From Phycisphaerales bacterium (GTDB lineage: Bacteria; Planctomycetota; Phycisphaerae; Tepidisphaerales; Tepidisphaeraceae), in the NCBI GenBank assembly GCA_020847545.1, contig JADLBV010000043.1, positions 1 to 54,004 on the forward strand: a stretch of DNA of 54,004 bases, written 5' to 3'. Below the pieces are notes generated by a model. That model had not been told where the DNA came from, made no database searches, and saw only the letters and a program-made list of their open reading frames with translations. Shown here one piece after another: positions 17,561 through 26,484 of this stretch. How positions within the stretch are numbered: the first letter of the stretch is position 1; each line of letters begins with the position of its first letter. The translations under genes and the position numbers were made by a program.

Positions 17561-20500
17561 ATAAATTGATCCATCGATATCTGCTTGTTGCGTTGGTTGT
17601 CCTGTTGATGCGTACTCTGTCCGCGCAGGCCGCCAACGCGAAATCTCCCCATGCGGATTGGAACAATCTCGCGGCATCCAAGAGCGTCAAATTCGCACCG
17701 GCGCCCAATTATCCCGATGTCACCGATGCACAGGATGCCGCCCAGTTGACCGATGGCCATTTGGCCGAAAAAACGCCCATGTGGTACGACAAGGCCGCCG
17801 TTGGGTGGGTTGGTGTTCAGCAAGCCCAAGTCACCATCGACCTGACCAAAGACCAGCCGATCAAGGGTGTGGCCTTGCATACGGCGGCGGGGCAGGCGGG
17901 TGTCGAATGGCCGGCCGCCATTCAGATGCTTGTCAGTCTTGATGGGCAACAATACAGTCCTGTCGGCGACCTGATGGAGATGCTCTCCATCAAGCCGCCC
18001 CAAAAGGGATATGCCGACCTCTGGCTCTCCACCGATCAGATTCAAACCCACGGCCGATACATCAAATTCGTCTGCACACCCGCCAACCTGGGGAATGGAG
18101 CCTATCTCTTTATGGATGAGATTGAAATTTATCGTGGCGATGATGCGTTGCTCAATCAACCGTTGATCCAGAACGTTTCCCTGCGCCAGTGGCGTGCCCA
18201 ATGGGACCGGATCAACTGGCGCGACAACACCGATACCATCCCACAAGTCGAACGGCCCACCCGATTGATTCTGATCGACGGCAAAACCGAAACCGGCGCC
18301 GACCAGCCGTTGCAACAGATTTCGTTGCAGCAGGATTCAATCACCTTCACGCTCAATGGCGAAGCGAGCCGACCACGTTCCATGACATGGACCGGAACGC
18401 TTCCCAAGCCGATCTCGGTCGAGAATTGCAGATTTGCGGTGCTGACCTTCCGCGCCCAGGGGATCCGCCGGACATATGAAGTTAAACAGTTGGTGGAGCT
18501 TGTAGGCACCAGTGCGGCCTCAGATGGCAAACCGGTGATATTGATGGATGCCGATCTGCCGCCAAATGATAACCAGTACCATACGATGATCACCCAGCTT
18601 CCACAGGGTTTCACACTACATCAGATCAAAGTCTCATTGGTAACAGAGGATGATGCCCCCACGCTGACGTTGCAACGGCTGGAATTTCTCGACGAAGCGC
18701 CGCGCCTTTTCTCGGCCGAGATTTCCGAGCCCGCGCCGGCCAAATCTGGTTTCATCTCGGCCGATCTTGGCAAATGGCTCAACGGATCCTTGTCCGATTG
18801 GCATCAGCGGACGCTGGAGGAGTACAAAATTGTGATGGATGGGGCGCGGACCCTGACCGCCGGGACCGTTTCGGTTTCGGGCGTGCCGTTTGTCATTCCT
18901 CAGGGCGATAAGAACCTCGCTCTCATGCCCCAGTCATCAGAACCCACCGATCAGGTTGAATTTCTGGGACATAAGGTGGATCGGCAGTTCCTCGAACCCG
19001 AATCACGCAATGATGCGCTGGGCATCGACGTTGATACGCAGGCCCGCGAAGCCTTTCTTCTTCTGGCGCTTTCCGCCCGTCCCATTCAGGTTCTCGGCGG
19101 CCAGCCGCACACCGCGCTTCATCTTGATGACATCGAGAGTTTCTCGGTCGAGTTGACTTATGATCGCGGCGAACGCGAAATCGCCTTCCCCTATTCGTTG
19201 GCCGACAAGGGGAGTTTTATTCCCGCGCGGGAATTGGGGGCGTATGTGGTCGCGGTCGATCCGGGCCGGCGGCTTAAGAAGATCACGCTGCACAACCATC
19301 ACTTCGGGCCGAATTTCGCACTGGCCGGTTTGACGTTTAATACAACCAGCGAAGCGGTCGTCCCGGAACTGGCGGCGGTTCAAGCGCCCCAATTAACCCA
19401 TTCCAACCCCGAGCCTGCCGACAAGTCGTTGTCGGTCAATGCCCAGGGCAATCGTATTTCAATCTCCAATCGCTGGTACGAATGCGGCATCGATCTGTCC
19501 GATGGATTCGTCATTGACCGCTTTATCAACCGTTGGAATCCATCGGCCGGCATTACGCTGGGTCCATCCAGCGGCCTTCGCGTGCGTGTCGGCGATACCG
19601 TCTACACTGGCCGGTGTTTCAAGGCGCAGTTGCTGCGAACGACCTCAACCGAAGCGCAGATCAAACTGACCAGCAATCGGCCGGAATTGCCGCTGGAAAT
19701 CATGGTCACGATCACCGCGGATGTATCGCCCGGCTTGTCATTCGTCGCCCAATTCACCAATCGTGGCGACAAGCCCCTGTCGGCCGAGTTGTGCCTGCCG
19801 GCGCTGGCCGATCTGTCAATCGGAAACATCGCACAAACACGCCTCTTCTTCCCCCAATATCGCAACGTTGACACGGCCGAACACATCGCCCTGCGCGCCC
19901 CCTATGGTCCGGAATTCACCCAGCAATTCATGGACCTCTATAGCCGGCCAGCCGGTGTCGGCGTGATGATCCGCACCGACAACAAGGAACAGCAGATGGC
20001 CCACTTCACCCTCCGCAAGGATGCCGATGGCATCAGCGGAGGTGTCTGTTTTCCGGCCGATTACAACACACTTAATCCCGGCCAATCCCGCACCCTCATC
20101 CCCGTCTCCCTGATCGCCCACAATGGCGACTGGCGCACCGCATTCGCCCTGCATCGCGACTGGGTGCGAAGCTGGTACAAACCGTATAAATCGCAGGACA
20201 AGGATTATCTTCTCAAAGCATGGGAAATCGCCTGTTACCGCACCAGCGATGTTCTCAGTTGGCTCGAAACCAAAACCCCTCCCTTCATCAACGCCGACCG
20301 CACCCGCTGGATGACCGATGAGGTATTCGCATTTGACAAGGCACACCACGGCCATGTACCGGAACTGGTTCACTTTTACAACTGGACTTACAACGACAAG
20401 AAAAAGCAAAACGAATACGGCGTCCACGCCACCGACCTCGCCTATGCGCAGGTCGGCGGGTTGGACTTTTTCCGCAAAGGGATCGATGACATCCAAAACA

Positions 20501-21498
20501 AATGGGGTGTCCCCGTCTCGCTGTACACCCTGGTCGACCGTTTCCGATTCTCCGCACTGCCCGATCAGAATCTGGCCAAGGAACTGCAAGCCCAGGCGTG
20601 GGCCAGCGCGCCCGACACGGATGCCAGCTCCGCATTGCGCGCCTCCGGCCAGCCGGATGGCATCTACTTCATTCCCTTCGGCAACACAGACTGGTACGCC
20701 TTTGTCCTCAACGACATCGTGAAGATGCAGCACGACACCGGCTGCAAGATGGTCTATATTGACGTCTTCTCCTACTGGTCGCATCTCAAGGGGTACAACA
20801 ACATCAGCCCCCGTCAGGCCGATCTGATGGTTCTCAAGGAATTGAAGGACAAATTGCCGGCGGATGTGGCGCTCTGGTCGGAATATCCGCCCACGGATTA
20901 TGCCTCGCAGTGGGAGGATGGGGCGCTGCAATACTATTTCCTGCACCTCAATGAAGTTTTCGCCCGTCGATACAATTACGCCGACCGTTCGCACGACCTG
21001 TATCGTGAAATGCCCATCAATATCGGCCGATACATCCTGACGAAATACAAAAGCATCGGTCTGCCCGGCTACATCGAAGCCAGCAACAGCCCCAGCCAGG
21101 TCGACGCCCTGTTTATCAACGGCGAGGCGATCCAGGAGGACACCTGGCGGCTGCACCACTCGCGCATCCGCGAAAAACTCAATCACGCCTACGATCTCAA
21201 ACACGCCTACGCCGACTGTTTCAACGGCGATTACCCCCTCCCCCATGTTGATACCGCCGCCCTGGGCATTGTGGCCAATGCATTTGCGGGGAATAATCGA
21301 ATCCTGTGGACGGTCTACAACGGCCGGCCAAAAACCTACAATGGCATCGTGATTGAAGTGCCGCACAAATCCGGCGCAACCTATCGCGATGTGTGGAACA
21401 ACAAGGAGCTTTCGCCGACCATCGAAAACGGCATCGCCAAAATATCCCTCTCCATCGACCCCCAGCAGCCCGGTTGCATCGTGCAGGAATGGAAGTAA
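17557..21498 (+). CDS. Very large secreted multidomain glycosidase-like protein with discoidin-like N-terminus
   Basis: The 1313-residue protein has a signal peptide (MNKLIHRYLLVALVVLLMRTLSAQAA). A discoidin/F5-8-type C-like domain follows at about 40-200 (KDQPIKGVALHTAAGQ, IQMLVSLDGQQYSPVGD, GRYIKFVCT, DEIEIY). A second beta-sandwich region covers about 220-620, then a galactose-mutarotase-like super-sandwich (about 630-870). The C-terminal barrel (about 880-1230) carries ELVHFYNWTYND, VYIDVFSYWSH near 1066 and LWSEYPP near 1107; the Asp and Glu are catalytic candidates. The arrangement resembles the DUF6259 type of putative glycosidases, which is inference. The gene is coupled to the GH39-like gene upstream and abuts the GH78 gene downstream (TAA then ATG with no gap). 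Confidence 0.85.
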   Translation: MNKLIHRYLLVALVVLLMRTLSAQAANAKSPHADWNNLAASKSVKFAPAPNYPDVTDAQDAAQLTDGHLAEKTPMWYDKAAVGWVGVQQAQVTIDLTKDQPIKGVALHTAAGQAGVEWPAAIQMLVSLDGQQYSPVGDLMEMLSIKPPQKGYADLWLSTDQIQTHGRYIKFVCTPANLGNGAYLFMDEIEIYRGDDALLNQPLIQNVSLRQWRAQWDRINWRDNTDTIPQVERPTRLILIDGKTETGADQPLQQISLQQDSITFTLNGEASRPRSMTWTGTLPKPISVENCRFAVLTFRAQGIRRTYEVKQLVELVGTSAASDGKPVILMDADLPPNDNQYHTMITQLPQGFTLHQIKVSLVTEDDAPTLTLQRLEFLDEAPRLFSAEISEPAPAKSGFISADLGKWLNGSLSDWHQRTLEEYKIVMDGARTLTAGTVSVSGVPFVIPQGDKNLALMPQSSEPTDQVEFLGHKVDRQFLEPESRNDALGIDVDTQAREAFLLLALSARPIQVLGGQPHTALHLDDIESFSVELTYDRGEREIAFPYSLADKGSFIPARELGAYVVAVDPGRRLKKITLHNHHFGPNFALAGLTFNTTSEAVVPELAAVQAPQLTHSNPEPADKSLSVNAQGNRISISNRWYECGIDLSDGFVIDRFINRWNPSAGITLGPSSGLRVRVGDTVYTGRCFKAQLLRTTSTEAQIKLTSNRPELPLEIMVTITADVSPGLSFVAQFTNRGDKPLSAELCLPALADLSIGNIAQTRLFFPQYRNVDTAEHIALRAPYGPEFTQQFMDLYSRPAGVGVMIRTDNKEQQMAHFTLRKDADGISGGVCFPADYNTLNPGQSRTLIPVSLIAHNGDWRTAFALHRDWVRSWYKPYKSQDKDYLLKAWEIACYRTSDVLSWLETKTPPFINADRTRWMTDEVFAFDKAHHGHVPELVHFYNWTYNDKKKQNEYGVHATDLAYAQVGGLDFFRKGIDDIQNKWGVPVSLYTLVDRFRFSALPDQNLAKELQAQAWASAPDTDASSALRASGQPDGIYFIPFGNTDWYAFVLNDIVKMQHDTGCKMVYIDVFSYWSHLKGYNNISPRQADLMVLKELKDKLPADVALWSEYPPTDYASQWEDGALQYYFLHLNEVFARRYNYADRSHDLYREMPINIGRYILTKYKSIGLPGYIEASNSPSQVDALFINGEAIQEDTWRLHHSRIREKLNHAYDLKHAYADCFNGDYPLPHVDTAALGIVANAFAGNNRILWTVYNGRPKTYNGIVIEVPHKSGATYRDVWNNKELSPTIENGIAKISLSIDPQQPGCIVQEWK

Positions 21499-23712
21499 AT
21501 GTCAGCGTATCCCAAACATCAGGTCCCTGAATTTGCCTCCTCCCACTGGATCGGCGGGCCGGGGCAGGCGTTTTGCCGCCATGAATTTGATCTCCCCGCG
21601 CATCCCACCCGCGCCACGTTGAAAATCATCGCCGACCCGCACACTTACGCCATTCACCACTGGCAAATCCTCCCCTCCAAATACAAATACGAACAATGGC
21701 TCGTCGGCGGCAGTTTCATCAAATACCGCCTCTACGCCAATGGCCAACTGGCGGCACTCGGCCCGTTTCGACCCATCGAAGATGGTGTGCCGGTGTTGCA
21801 TCAATACGACCTGACGACATTACTTAATGAAGGACCAAACGCCCTGGCGGTCCTCTCCCGCGGCGAACAAAAAGGATTCGCCCTGGTGCTGGAAGTTTCC
21901 TGTGCGGATGGCTCGCATCACCAAATCCGCACCGGCCGCCATTGGAAACAACTCGATGCCAACGCCGTCTATCGCCCAGTCTGCTGGGAACAGCAATCCA
22001 TCGACCAGTTTTTCAAGGGAGACCCCGGCCCGGGCGAATACCGCGAACACCTCGATGGCCGGGCCTATCCCCAAGGGTGGCGACGGTCCGGATTTGATGA
22101 TTCGGCTTGGAAACCCGCCATCTGTTATGGCGTGGCGGACCATACCTGTGAAACCTGCTCCACGCCACCCTATGAGTTGACCCGCTTAAGCCCTCAGCGC
22201 ATCCAAAAGCTCGATGAGGGCAATTTCCTCATCGATTTTGGCCGTGCCCTCTTCGGCGGCATCGAACTGGCCTGCCCAACCGGAGAGGGGAGTGGGGGGG
22301 TGGTCGAACTGCGTCTGGCCGAAGAGCTTCAACCCAACGGCCACGCCCGCTTCCAACTGCGCACCGGAAATTGTTATCAGGAACTCTGGACCTTCACCTC
22401 AGGCTCCGAACCCCTCTCCCATATGGGTCTGCGCATGTTCCGCTACGCCGAGATTCTCGGCTGGAAGGGTGAACTCACACAAGAGAACATCACCGCCATC
22501 GTCGCCGCCGCGCCGTTTGATCCGACCCGCTCATCCTTTTCCTGCGACGATCCCCGCCTCGAGCAGGTCTGGCAACTGTGCAAAAACTCGGTCGCTTACA
22601 CCACCGCCGATGTCTACACCGACTGCCTCACCCGCGAACGTCTGGCCTACGAGGCGGATGCCTTCGTCACCATGCTCACGCAGTTCAACACCGAAGGCTC
22701 CCACGAAACCGCCCGCCGAACGCTCGCCTATCTCATCGGCCATCCCACCTTCCCCTGTGAATGGTGGCAGACCTACATCCCGCTTTTTTATGAATATCTG
22801 CTCCACACCGGCGACATGGATTTTGTCCGCGCCCACTACACTTATCTGCGCGACCGCACCTCGTTTCATTCACTGATCAAAAACGGCCTGATCCAAGAAT
22901 TTCCCCACGAACCCATCATCGACTGGCCCCCCTCCTGCCGTGATGAATACGAATTTGGCCCCGCCAACGCCGTCCCCAACGCCTACGCCCATTGGGATTT
23001 GCAACTATTGGAACAAATCGCCCGCTGGCTGGGCCATGATTCGGACGCCGACCGGTTCGCTGCCATCGCCTCCGAGCTTCATGCCGGCTTCAATCGCGAA
23101 TTATTCGACCCATCCACCGGCCTCTATGTCGATTCGCTGGAAAGCCGACACAGTTCATTGCACGCCAACCTCTTTGCCCTGCGCTTTGGTCTGGTTCCAC
23201 CTGATCGCGTCGAAAATTGTCTTCAGTTCATCGTCAACAAAGGGATGTCATGCAGCATCTTCACCGCCCAATATCTGCTTGAAACCCTGTTCCAAAATGG
23301 CCAGGACCGCCACGCCGTCGATTTGATGACCCGCGATGATGGCCGCTCCTGGCTGCACATGATCCACCAAGGCGCCACCGTGACCTGCGAATCCTGGCTG
23401 GCCGATGACAAACCCAACATGAGCCGGGCGCACCCCTGGGGTTCATCTCCCGCCCATGTGATCGTCCGTCACCTCTTTGGACTTCGTCCCACCGCCCCCG
23501 GCTGGTCCCAATACACCTTCAACCCCCGTCCCGGTGGCCTGAATCAGGGTAAATTGTCACTATTGACCCCGCGCGGCTGGATGCACGCCCAATTCAAGCG
23601 ACGGGGCGACCAATATGATGTCGATCTCCAGCAATCGGATGAGAAACGAACCCACCCTCCACGCTCATCCGCCCATGTGATCATCTCTGAATCGCTCTCG
23701 ACAAGCCGATGA
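21499..23712 (+). CDS. GH78-type alpha-L-rhamnosidase
   Basis: The 737-residue protein has an N-terminal jelly-roll region (about 1-330, with YRLYANGQLAALGPFRP and LIDFGRALFGGIELA) and an alpha/alpha6 barrel (about 350-660). The barrel holds the family-type motif TDCLTRERLAYEADAF (Asp375, Glu380) and CEWWQTYIPLFYEYLLHTGD, and the C-terminal sandwich follows (about 670-737). Family members release terminal L-rhamnose from glycans. The DC-x-x-RER motif differs slightly from the common DCP-REER form, so specificity may differ. No signal peptide is present, in contrast to the preceding secreted protein. A short hairpin (23709-23715 with 23724-23730) overlaps the stop but lacks a T-tract. It is the last gene of module B. 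Confidence 0.87.
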   Translation: MSAYPKHQVPEFASSHWIGGPGQAFCRHEFDLPAHPTRATLKIIADPHTYAIHHWQILPSKYKYEQWLVGGSFIKYRLYANGQLAALGPFRPIEDGVPVLHQYDLTTLLNEGPNALAVLSRGEQKGFALVLEVSCADGSHHQIRTGRHWKQLDANAVYRPVCWEQQSIDQFFKGDPGPGEYREHLDGRAYPQGWRRSGFDDSAWKPAICYGVADHTCETCSTPPYELTRLSPQRIQKLDEGNFLIDFGRALFGGIELACPTGEGSGGVVELRLAEELQPNGHARFQLRTGNCYQELWTFTSGSEPLSHMGLRMFRYAEILGWKGELTQENITAIVAAAPFDPTRSSFSCDDPRLEQVWQLCKNSVAYTTADVYTDCLTRERLAYEADAFVTMLTQFNTEGSHETARRTLAYLIGHPTFPCEWWQTYIPLFYEYLLHTGDMDFVRAHYTYLRDRTSFHSLIKNGLIQEFPHEPIIDWPPSCRDEYEFGPANAVPNAYAHWDLQLLEQIARWLGHDSDADRFAAIASELHAGFNRELFDPSTGLYVDSLESRHSSLHANLFALRFGLVPPDRVENCLQFIVNKGMSCSIFTAQYLLETLFQNGQDRHAVDLMTRDDGRSWLHMIHQGATVTCESWLADDKPNMSRAHPWGSSPAHVIVRHLFGLRPTAPGWSQYTFNPRPGGLNQGKLSLLTPRGWMHAQFKRRGDQYDVDLQQSDEKRTHPPRSSAHVIISESLSTSR

Positions 23713-23750
23713 TCCTGATTGCGGGATCATCACGCGCCATCGGGCGATTG

Positions 23751-24305
23751 TTATCCAACAAACCGCTTCACCCACTGGACGTACCGATCCACGAACCCCT
23801 GAATATATTTTCGCGTGCGGTCCGTGCCGATCGTCCCATCCGGTTCGATCAACCCATCGGTGAATTGAAGATACACTTCCGGCTGTCCCATCGTCGGGAC
23901 ATCCAGGAATGCCAATGAGCCGCGCAGATGCTGTTGCGAAATGGCCGTCCCGACCGCCCCGATGGAAGCGCCGCATATCGCCGCCGGTTTGCCGGCGAAT
24001 GAATTTGTCCCCCACGGCCGCGATGCGATGTCGATGGCGTTTTTCAACCCACCCGGCAATGCCCGGTTGTATTCAGGCGTCACAAAGAGCAGCGCATCCG
24101 ATGATTCAATCTCCTGTTTCAGTCTTTGGCATACCGGCGGATAGGCGGTGTCAAAATCCTGGGTGTACAAGGGGAGATCGTCGATGCGAATGTGTTTGAA
24201 CTTCATATCCTCCGGGGCCAGCTTCTCAATCGCCCTGGCCAGCCGACGATTGTACGAATCCTGACGCAAGCTCCCGACGAATACCGCCACATTGATATCC
24301 TTCAT
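23751..24305 (-). CDS. NADPH-dependent FMN reductase (ChrR/ArsH-like)
   Basis: The 184-residue flavodoxin-fold protein carries the FMN phosphate loop GSLRQDSYNRRLARA near the N-terminus and the family signature PEYNRALPGGLKNAID in the middle. Family members reduce free FMN, quinones or metal oxyanions with NAD(P)H in the cytoplasm. Its ATG (24303-24305) directly abuts the TGA of the thiamin gene upstream (24306-24308), so the two are co-transcribed and translationally coupled. The physiological substrate cannot be read from sequence. Confidence 0.9.
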   Translation of the reverse strand: MKDINVAVFVGSLRQDSYNRRLARAIEKLAPEDMKFKHIRIDDLPLYTQDFDTAYPPVCQRLKQEIESSDALLFVTPEYNRALPGGLKNAIDIASRPWGTNSFAGKPAAICGASIGAVGTAISQQHLRGSLAFLDVPTMGQPEVYLQFTDGLIEPDGTIGTDRTRKYIQGFVDRYVQWVKRFVG

Positions 24306-25370
24306 TCAAGTCTCCTTCGCCGGATTGTAGGCCCGTGCCAGTTTGGATTTCAATTCAAAAGCAGCTTTGCGTACATCATCGCACCCCGTCACGGCCGATG
24401 TCACCGCCACGGCCTTCAAGCCGCATTCCAGAACCTGATCGACATTCGCCGGTGTGATCCCCGCGATCGCCAGTGCGGGAATGCGAATCTCCGCCGCCAC
24501 TTGCCGGGCATATTCCGGCCCCGCGACAAAATCCCGCGGTTTGGTTGTACTCTTGAAAAATGGCCCCACACCGATGTAATCGGCCCCATCCCGCACCGCC
24601 TGCCGGGCCTGTTCGATGTTGTGCGTGCTGATACCGATGATCTTGTCATTTCCCAGTAATTTCCGCACCTCGGCCGCCGGCAAATCCTCCTGACCCAGAT
24701 GCACCCCATCCGCCCCGGCCAGCGCCGCCACATCCGGCCGGTCATTGATGATGCTCACCACCCCGTGCCTACGACACACCTTCACAAATTCAATCGCCCG
24801 CCTGAGCAAGGTTTTGCCATCCAGCTCCTTTTCCCGCAGTTGCAGACAATCCGCCCCGCCCCCAATCGCATCCTGCGCCACCTCCAACCAGGGCCGCCGA
24901 CATGCCGACTCGGTAATCAACACGCACAATCGAACCCCATCCATCCGATTTTGCGGGTGAAGTGTTCGCGCCAGAACTTGTTCGATGTCATAACACCGAT
25001 AACGAATCCCCTCGATTCGCCCGGCCGCCGCCGGGTGGTCGATCTTGGCGAATTCCTCCAGACATCGCAGCGCTTCACCCAGCCGTTTTCCCGCCGCCGT
25101 GACCACATGGCCAATGTCCTCGCGCGACAATTCGCTAGCGGTTTTATTGTCCGTCCCCACGTCACCTGGCGTATCGCGACACATAATGGATTGTTGGATA
25201 AAGACTTGTGTCGATTCAATCAATTCGTGCCGAATTTCCTTCAGTCTTCCGCACAATAAGTCGTCATCCAGCACAAACCGCGCATAATCTTCCATCACCC
25301 GCAGCGCCTCGCGGGCGCGGTTGGCATTGGCATCCAACAGCCGTAGGACCGAACTGTTCGAGAATTGCAT
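24306..25370 (-). CDS. thiE: ThiD2-ThiE fusion (thiamin phosphate synthase)
   Basis: The 354-residue protein has two domains. The N-terminal part (about 5-135: RLLDANANRAREALRVMEDYARF, EALRCLEEFAKI, IRYRCYDIEQ) is the ThiD2-type domain. The C-terminal part (about 150-345) is the TIM-barrel thiamin-phosphate synthase, with GADCLQLREKEL, INDRPDVAALAGADGVHLGQ, GISTHN and GVGPFFKSTTKPR. ThiE joins hydroxymethylpyrimidine pyrophosphate to thiazole phosphate. ATG 25370 is chosen; an in-frame GTG precedes it at 25373. A TATAAT box lies 12 nt upstream, so the mRNA has almost no leader and there is no room for a TPP riboswitch. The methyltransferase gene is divergent. Confidence 0.93.
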   Translation of the reverse strand: MQFSNSSVLRLLDANANRAREALRVMEDYARFVLDDDLLCGRLKEIRHELIESTQVFIQQSIMCRDTPGDVGTDNKTASELSREDIGHVVTAAGKRLGEALRCLEEFAKIDHPAAAGRIEGIRYRCYDIEQVLARTLHPQNRMDGVRLCVLITESACRRPWLEVAQDAIGGGADCLQLREKELDGKTLLRRAIEFVKVCRRHGVVSIINDRPDVAALAGADGVHLGQEDLPAAEVRKLLGNDKIIGISTHNIEQARQAVRDGADYIGVGPFFKSTTKPRDFVAGPEYARQVAAEIRIPALAIAGITPANVDQVLECGLKAVAVTSAVTGCDDVRKAAFELKSKLARAYNPAKET

Positions 25371-25382
25371 CACAGTGCGAAG

Positions 25383-25388
25383 ATTATA
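25383..25388 (-). promoter_or_regulatory. -10 box of thiE, leaderless type
   Basis: Read on the minus strand, a perfect TATAAT ends 12 nt before ATG 25370 and 9 nt before GTG 25373. Transcription would start 3-6 nt before the ATG, and no Shine-Dalgarno fits. Confidence 0.6.
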
Positions 25389-25443
25389 GAGCCATTTGGC
25401 CTATCGGACAGAGGAAAGGCGTGATGCCATGGCCCGGCAAAAT

Positions 25444-25471
25444 TTGCGCCGTCCACTTTGGGCTGTACAAT
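25444..25471 (+). promoter_or_regulatory. Promoter of the DNA methyltransferase, leaderless type
   Basis: TTGCGC (25444-25449), 16 bp and TACAAT (25466-25471) are followed after 9 nt by ATG 25481. This decides the start in favour of 25481 over ATG 25424, which has a GAGGAAAGG stretch ahead of it. Confidence 0.55.
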
Positions 25472-25480
25472 GAAAACGAT

Positions 25481-26443
25481 ATGCCCGACATCAACCAGAT
25501 TATTCAAGGCGATTCGATCCAGATCCTCAACGACGGCCCGGAAGGGTGGGTGGACCTGGTTTTTGCCGATCCACCCTTCAACATCGGATATCTCTATGAC
25601 GGCTACGACGACCGGCGCAAGCACGAGGATTATCTCAAGTTCAGCAAGGACTGGATGGCCGCGGTCCAGCGGGCATTAAAGCCCACCGGCTCGTTCTATC
25701 TGGCGATCGGGGATGATTATGCCGCCGATCTGTGCGTCATTGCCCGCCGGGAATTGGGGCTGGTGATGCGCAACTGGATCATCTGGCATTACACCTTCGG
25801 CCAGCAGACCAAGCAGAAATTTGCCCGCCGCCATACGCATATCCTCTATTTCACTAAGGACCAGAAGGAATTCACCTTCAATCCGGATGCGGTCCGCGTC
25901 GCCAGCGCCCGCCAGACCACCTATGCCGACAACCGCGCCAACCCCAAGGGAAAATTGCCGGATGATGTCTGGTATCTGCGTCCCCAGGAGACGCCACAAG
26001 GATGGTTTGAACCCGATTCGGACACATGGAACGTCAGCCGGGTGTGCGGCACGTTCAAGGAGCGTGAAGGGTGGCACGGCTGCCAAATGCCCATTCAGGT
26101 GCTCGACCGGATCATCCGCGCCTCATCCAACCCCGGCGACATCGTCCTCGACCCTTTCAACGGCAGCGGAACCACCATCATCTCGGCCGCCTTGCTTGGC
26201 CGCAAATATGTCGGCATCGACCAATCCGGCGAATATGTCGCCTACGCCCAAAAGCGCCTCGAACACGCGCTGCAACAACAACCAATCCGGTCCAATGGCG
26301 ATTCACCCAAATTAATCGCCCAACCGATCGAGGATGTCCCCACCCTTTTTGATTCCGGCCGCGACAGCCGAGTCAAAACCGAAACCGATGCATTCGGCCG
26401 ACCAAGAGTCCAGCGCCGCCGAAAAACCGTTAAAATCGGGTGA
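25481..26443 (+). CDS. Site-specific DNA methyltransferase, beta-type (N4/N6)
   Basis: The 320-residue protein has the catalytic motif DPPF (30-33) near the N-terminus and the AdoMet-binding DPFNGSGTT (224-232) near the C-terminus, with the target-recognition region between them. This is the beta-class order. DPPF with Asn following is a DPPY variant, so both N6-adenine and N4-cytosine methylation are possible. No restriction endonuclease gene is adjacent, so it appears to be an orphan methyltransferase, perhaps regulatory. The frame is open from 25208, but the promoter at 25444-25471 and the family-like beginning MPDINQIIQGDSIQIL favour this start. It is divergent from thiE. Confidence 0.88.
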   Translation: MPDINQIIQGDSIQILNDGPEGWVDLVFADPPFNIGYLYDGYDDRRKHEDYLKFSKDWMAAVQRALKPTGSFYLAIGDDYAADLCVIARRELGLVMRNWIIWHYTFGQQTKQKFARRHTHILYFTKDQKEFTFNPDAVRVASARQTTYADNRANPKGKLPDDVWYLRPQETPQGWFEPDSDTWNVSRVCGTFKEREGWHGCQMPIQVLDRIIRASSNPGDIVLDPFNGSGTTIISAALLGRKYVGIDQSGEYVAYAQKRLEHALQQQPIRSNGDSPKLIAQPIEDVPTLFDSGRDSRVKTETDAFGRPRVQRRRKTVKIG

Positions 26444-26471
26444 GGTGCCTAGCATCCGCTGAAGGGGTCGG

Positions 26472-26477
26472 TACAAT
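26472..26477 (+). promoter_or_regulatory. -10 box of the BamD-like gene, leaderless type
   Basis: TACAAT ends 7 nt before ATG 26485. No clear -35 box and no Shine-Dalgarno are seen. Confidence 0.4.
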
Positions 26478-26484
26478 TCGCGCC

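Noticed and set aside
19816-21366. 516-codon minus-strand open frame
   Set aside because: It lies fully antisense to the clear secreted protein at 17557-21498 and has no recognisable motif or ribosome site. It arises from the codon composition of the real gene.
13232-23712. Very frequent GGCCG words, considered as an uptake or Chi-like signal
   Set aside because: They occur mostly in coding sequence as GCC-GAx or CCG-GCC codon pairs and are nearly absent from the AT-rich intergenic regions, so codon usage explains them.
25371-25423. TPP riboswitch ahead of the thiamin gene
   Set aside because: The -10 box lies only 9-12 nt from the start, which leaves no room for the aptamer.
25424-25480. 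Alternative start of the methyltransferase at ATG 25424 with GAGGAAAGG upstream
   Set aside because: The promoter at 25444-25471 lies inside this extension, and the added residues (MPWPGKICAVHFGLYNEND) show no family resemblance. It cannot be fully excluded.
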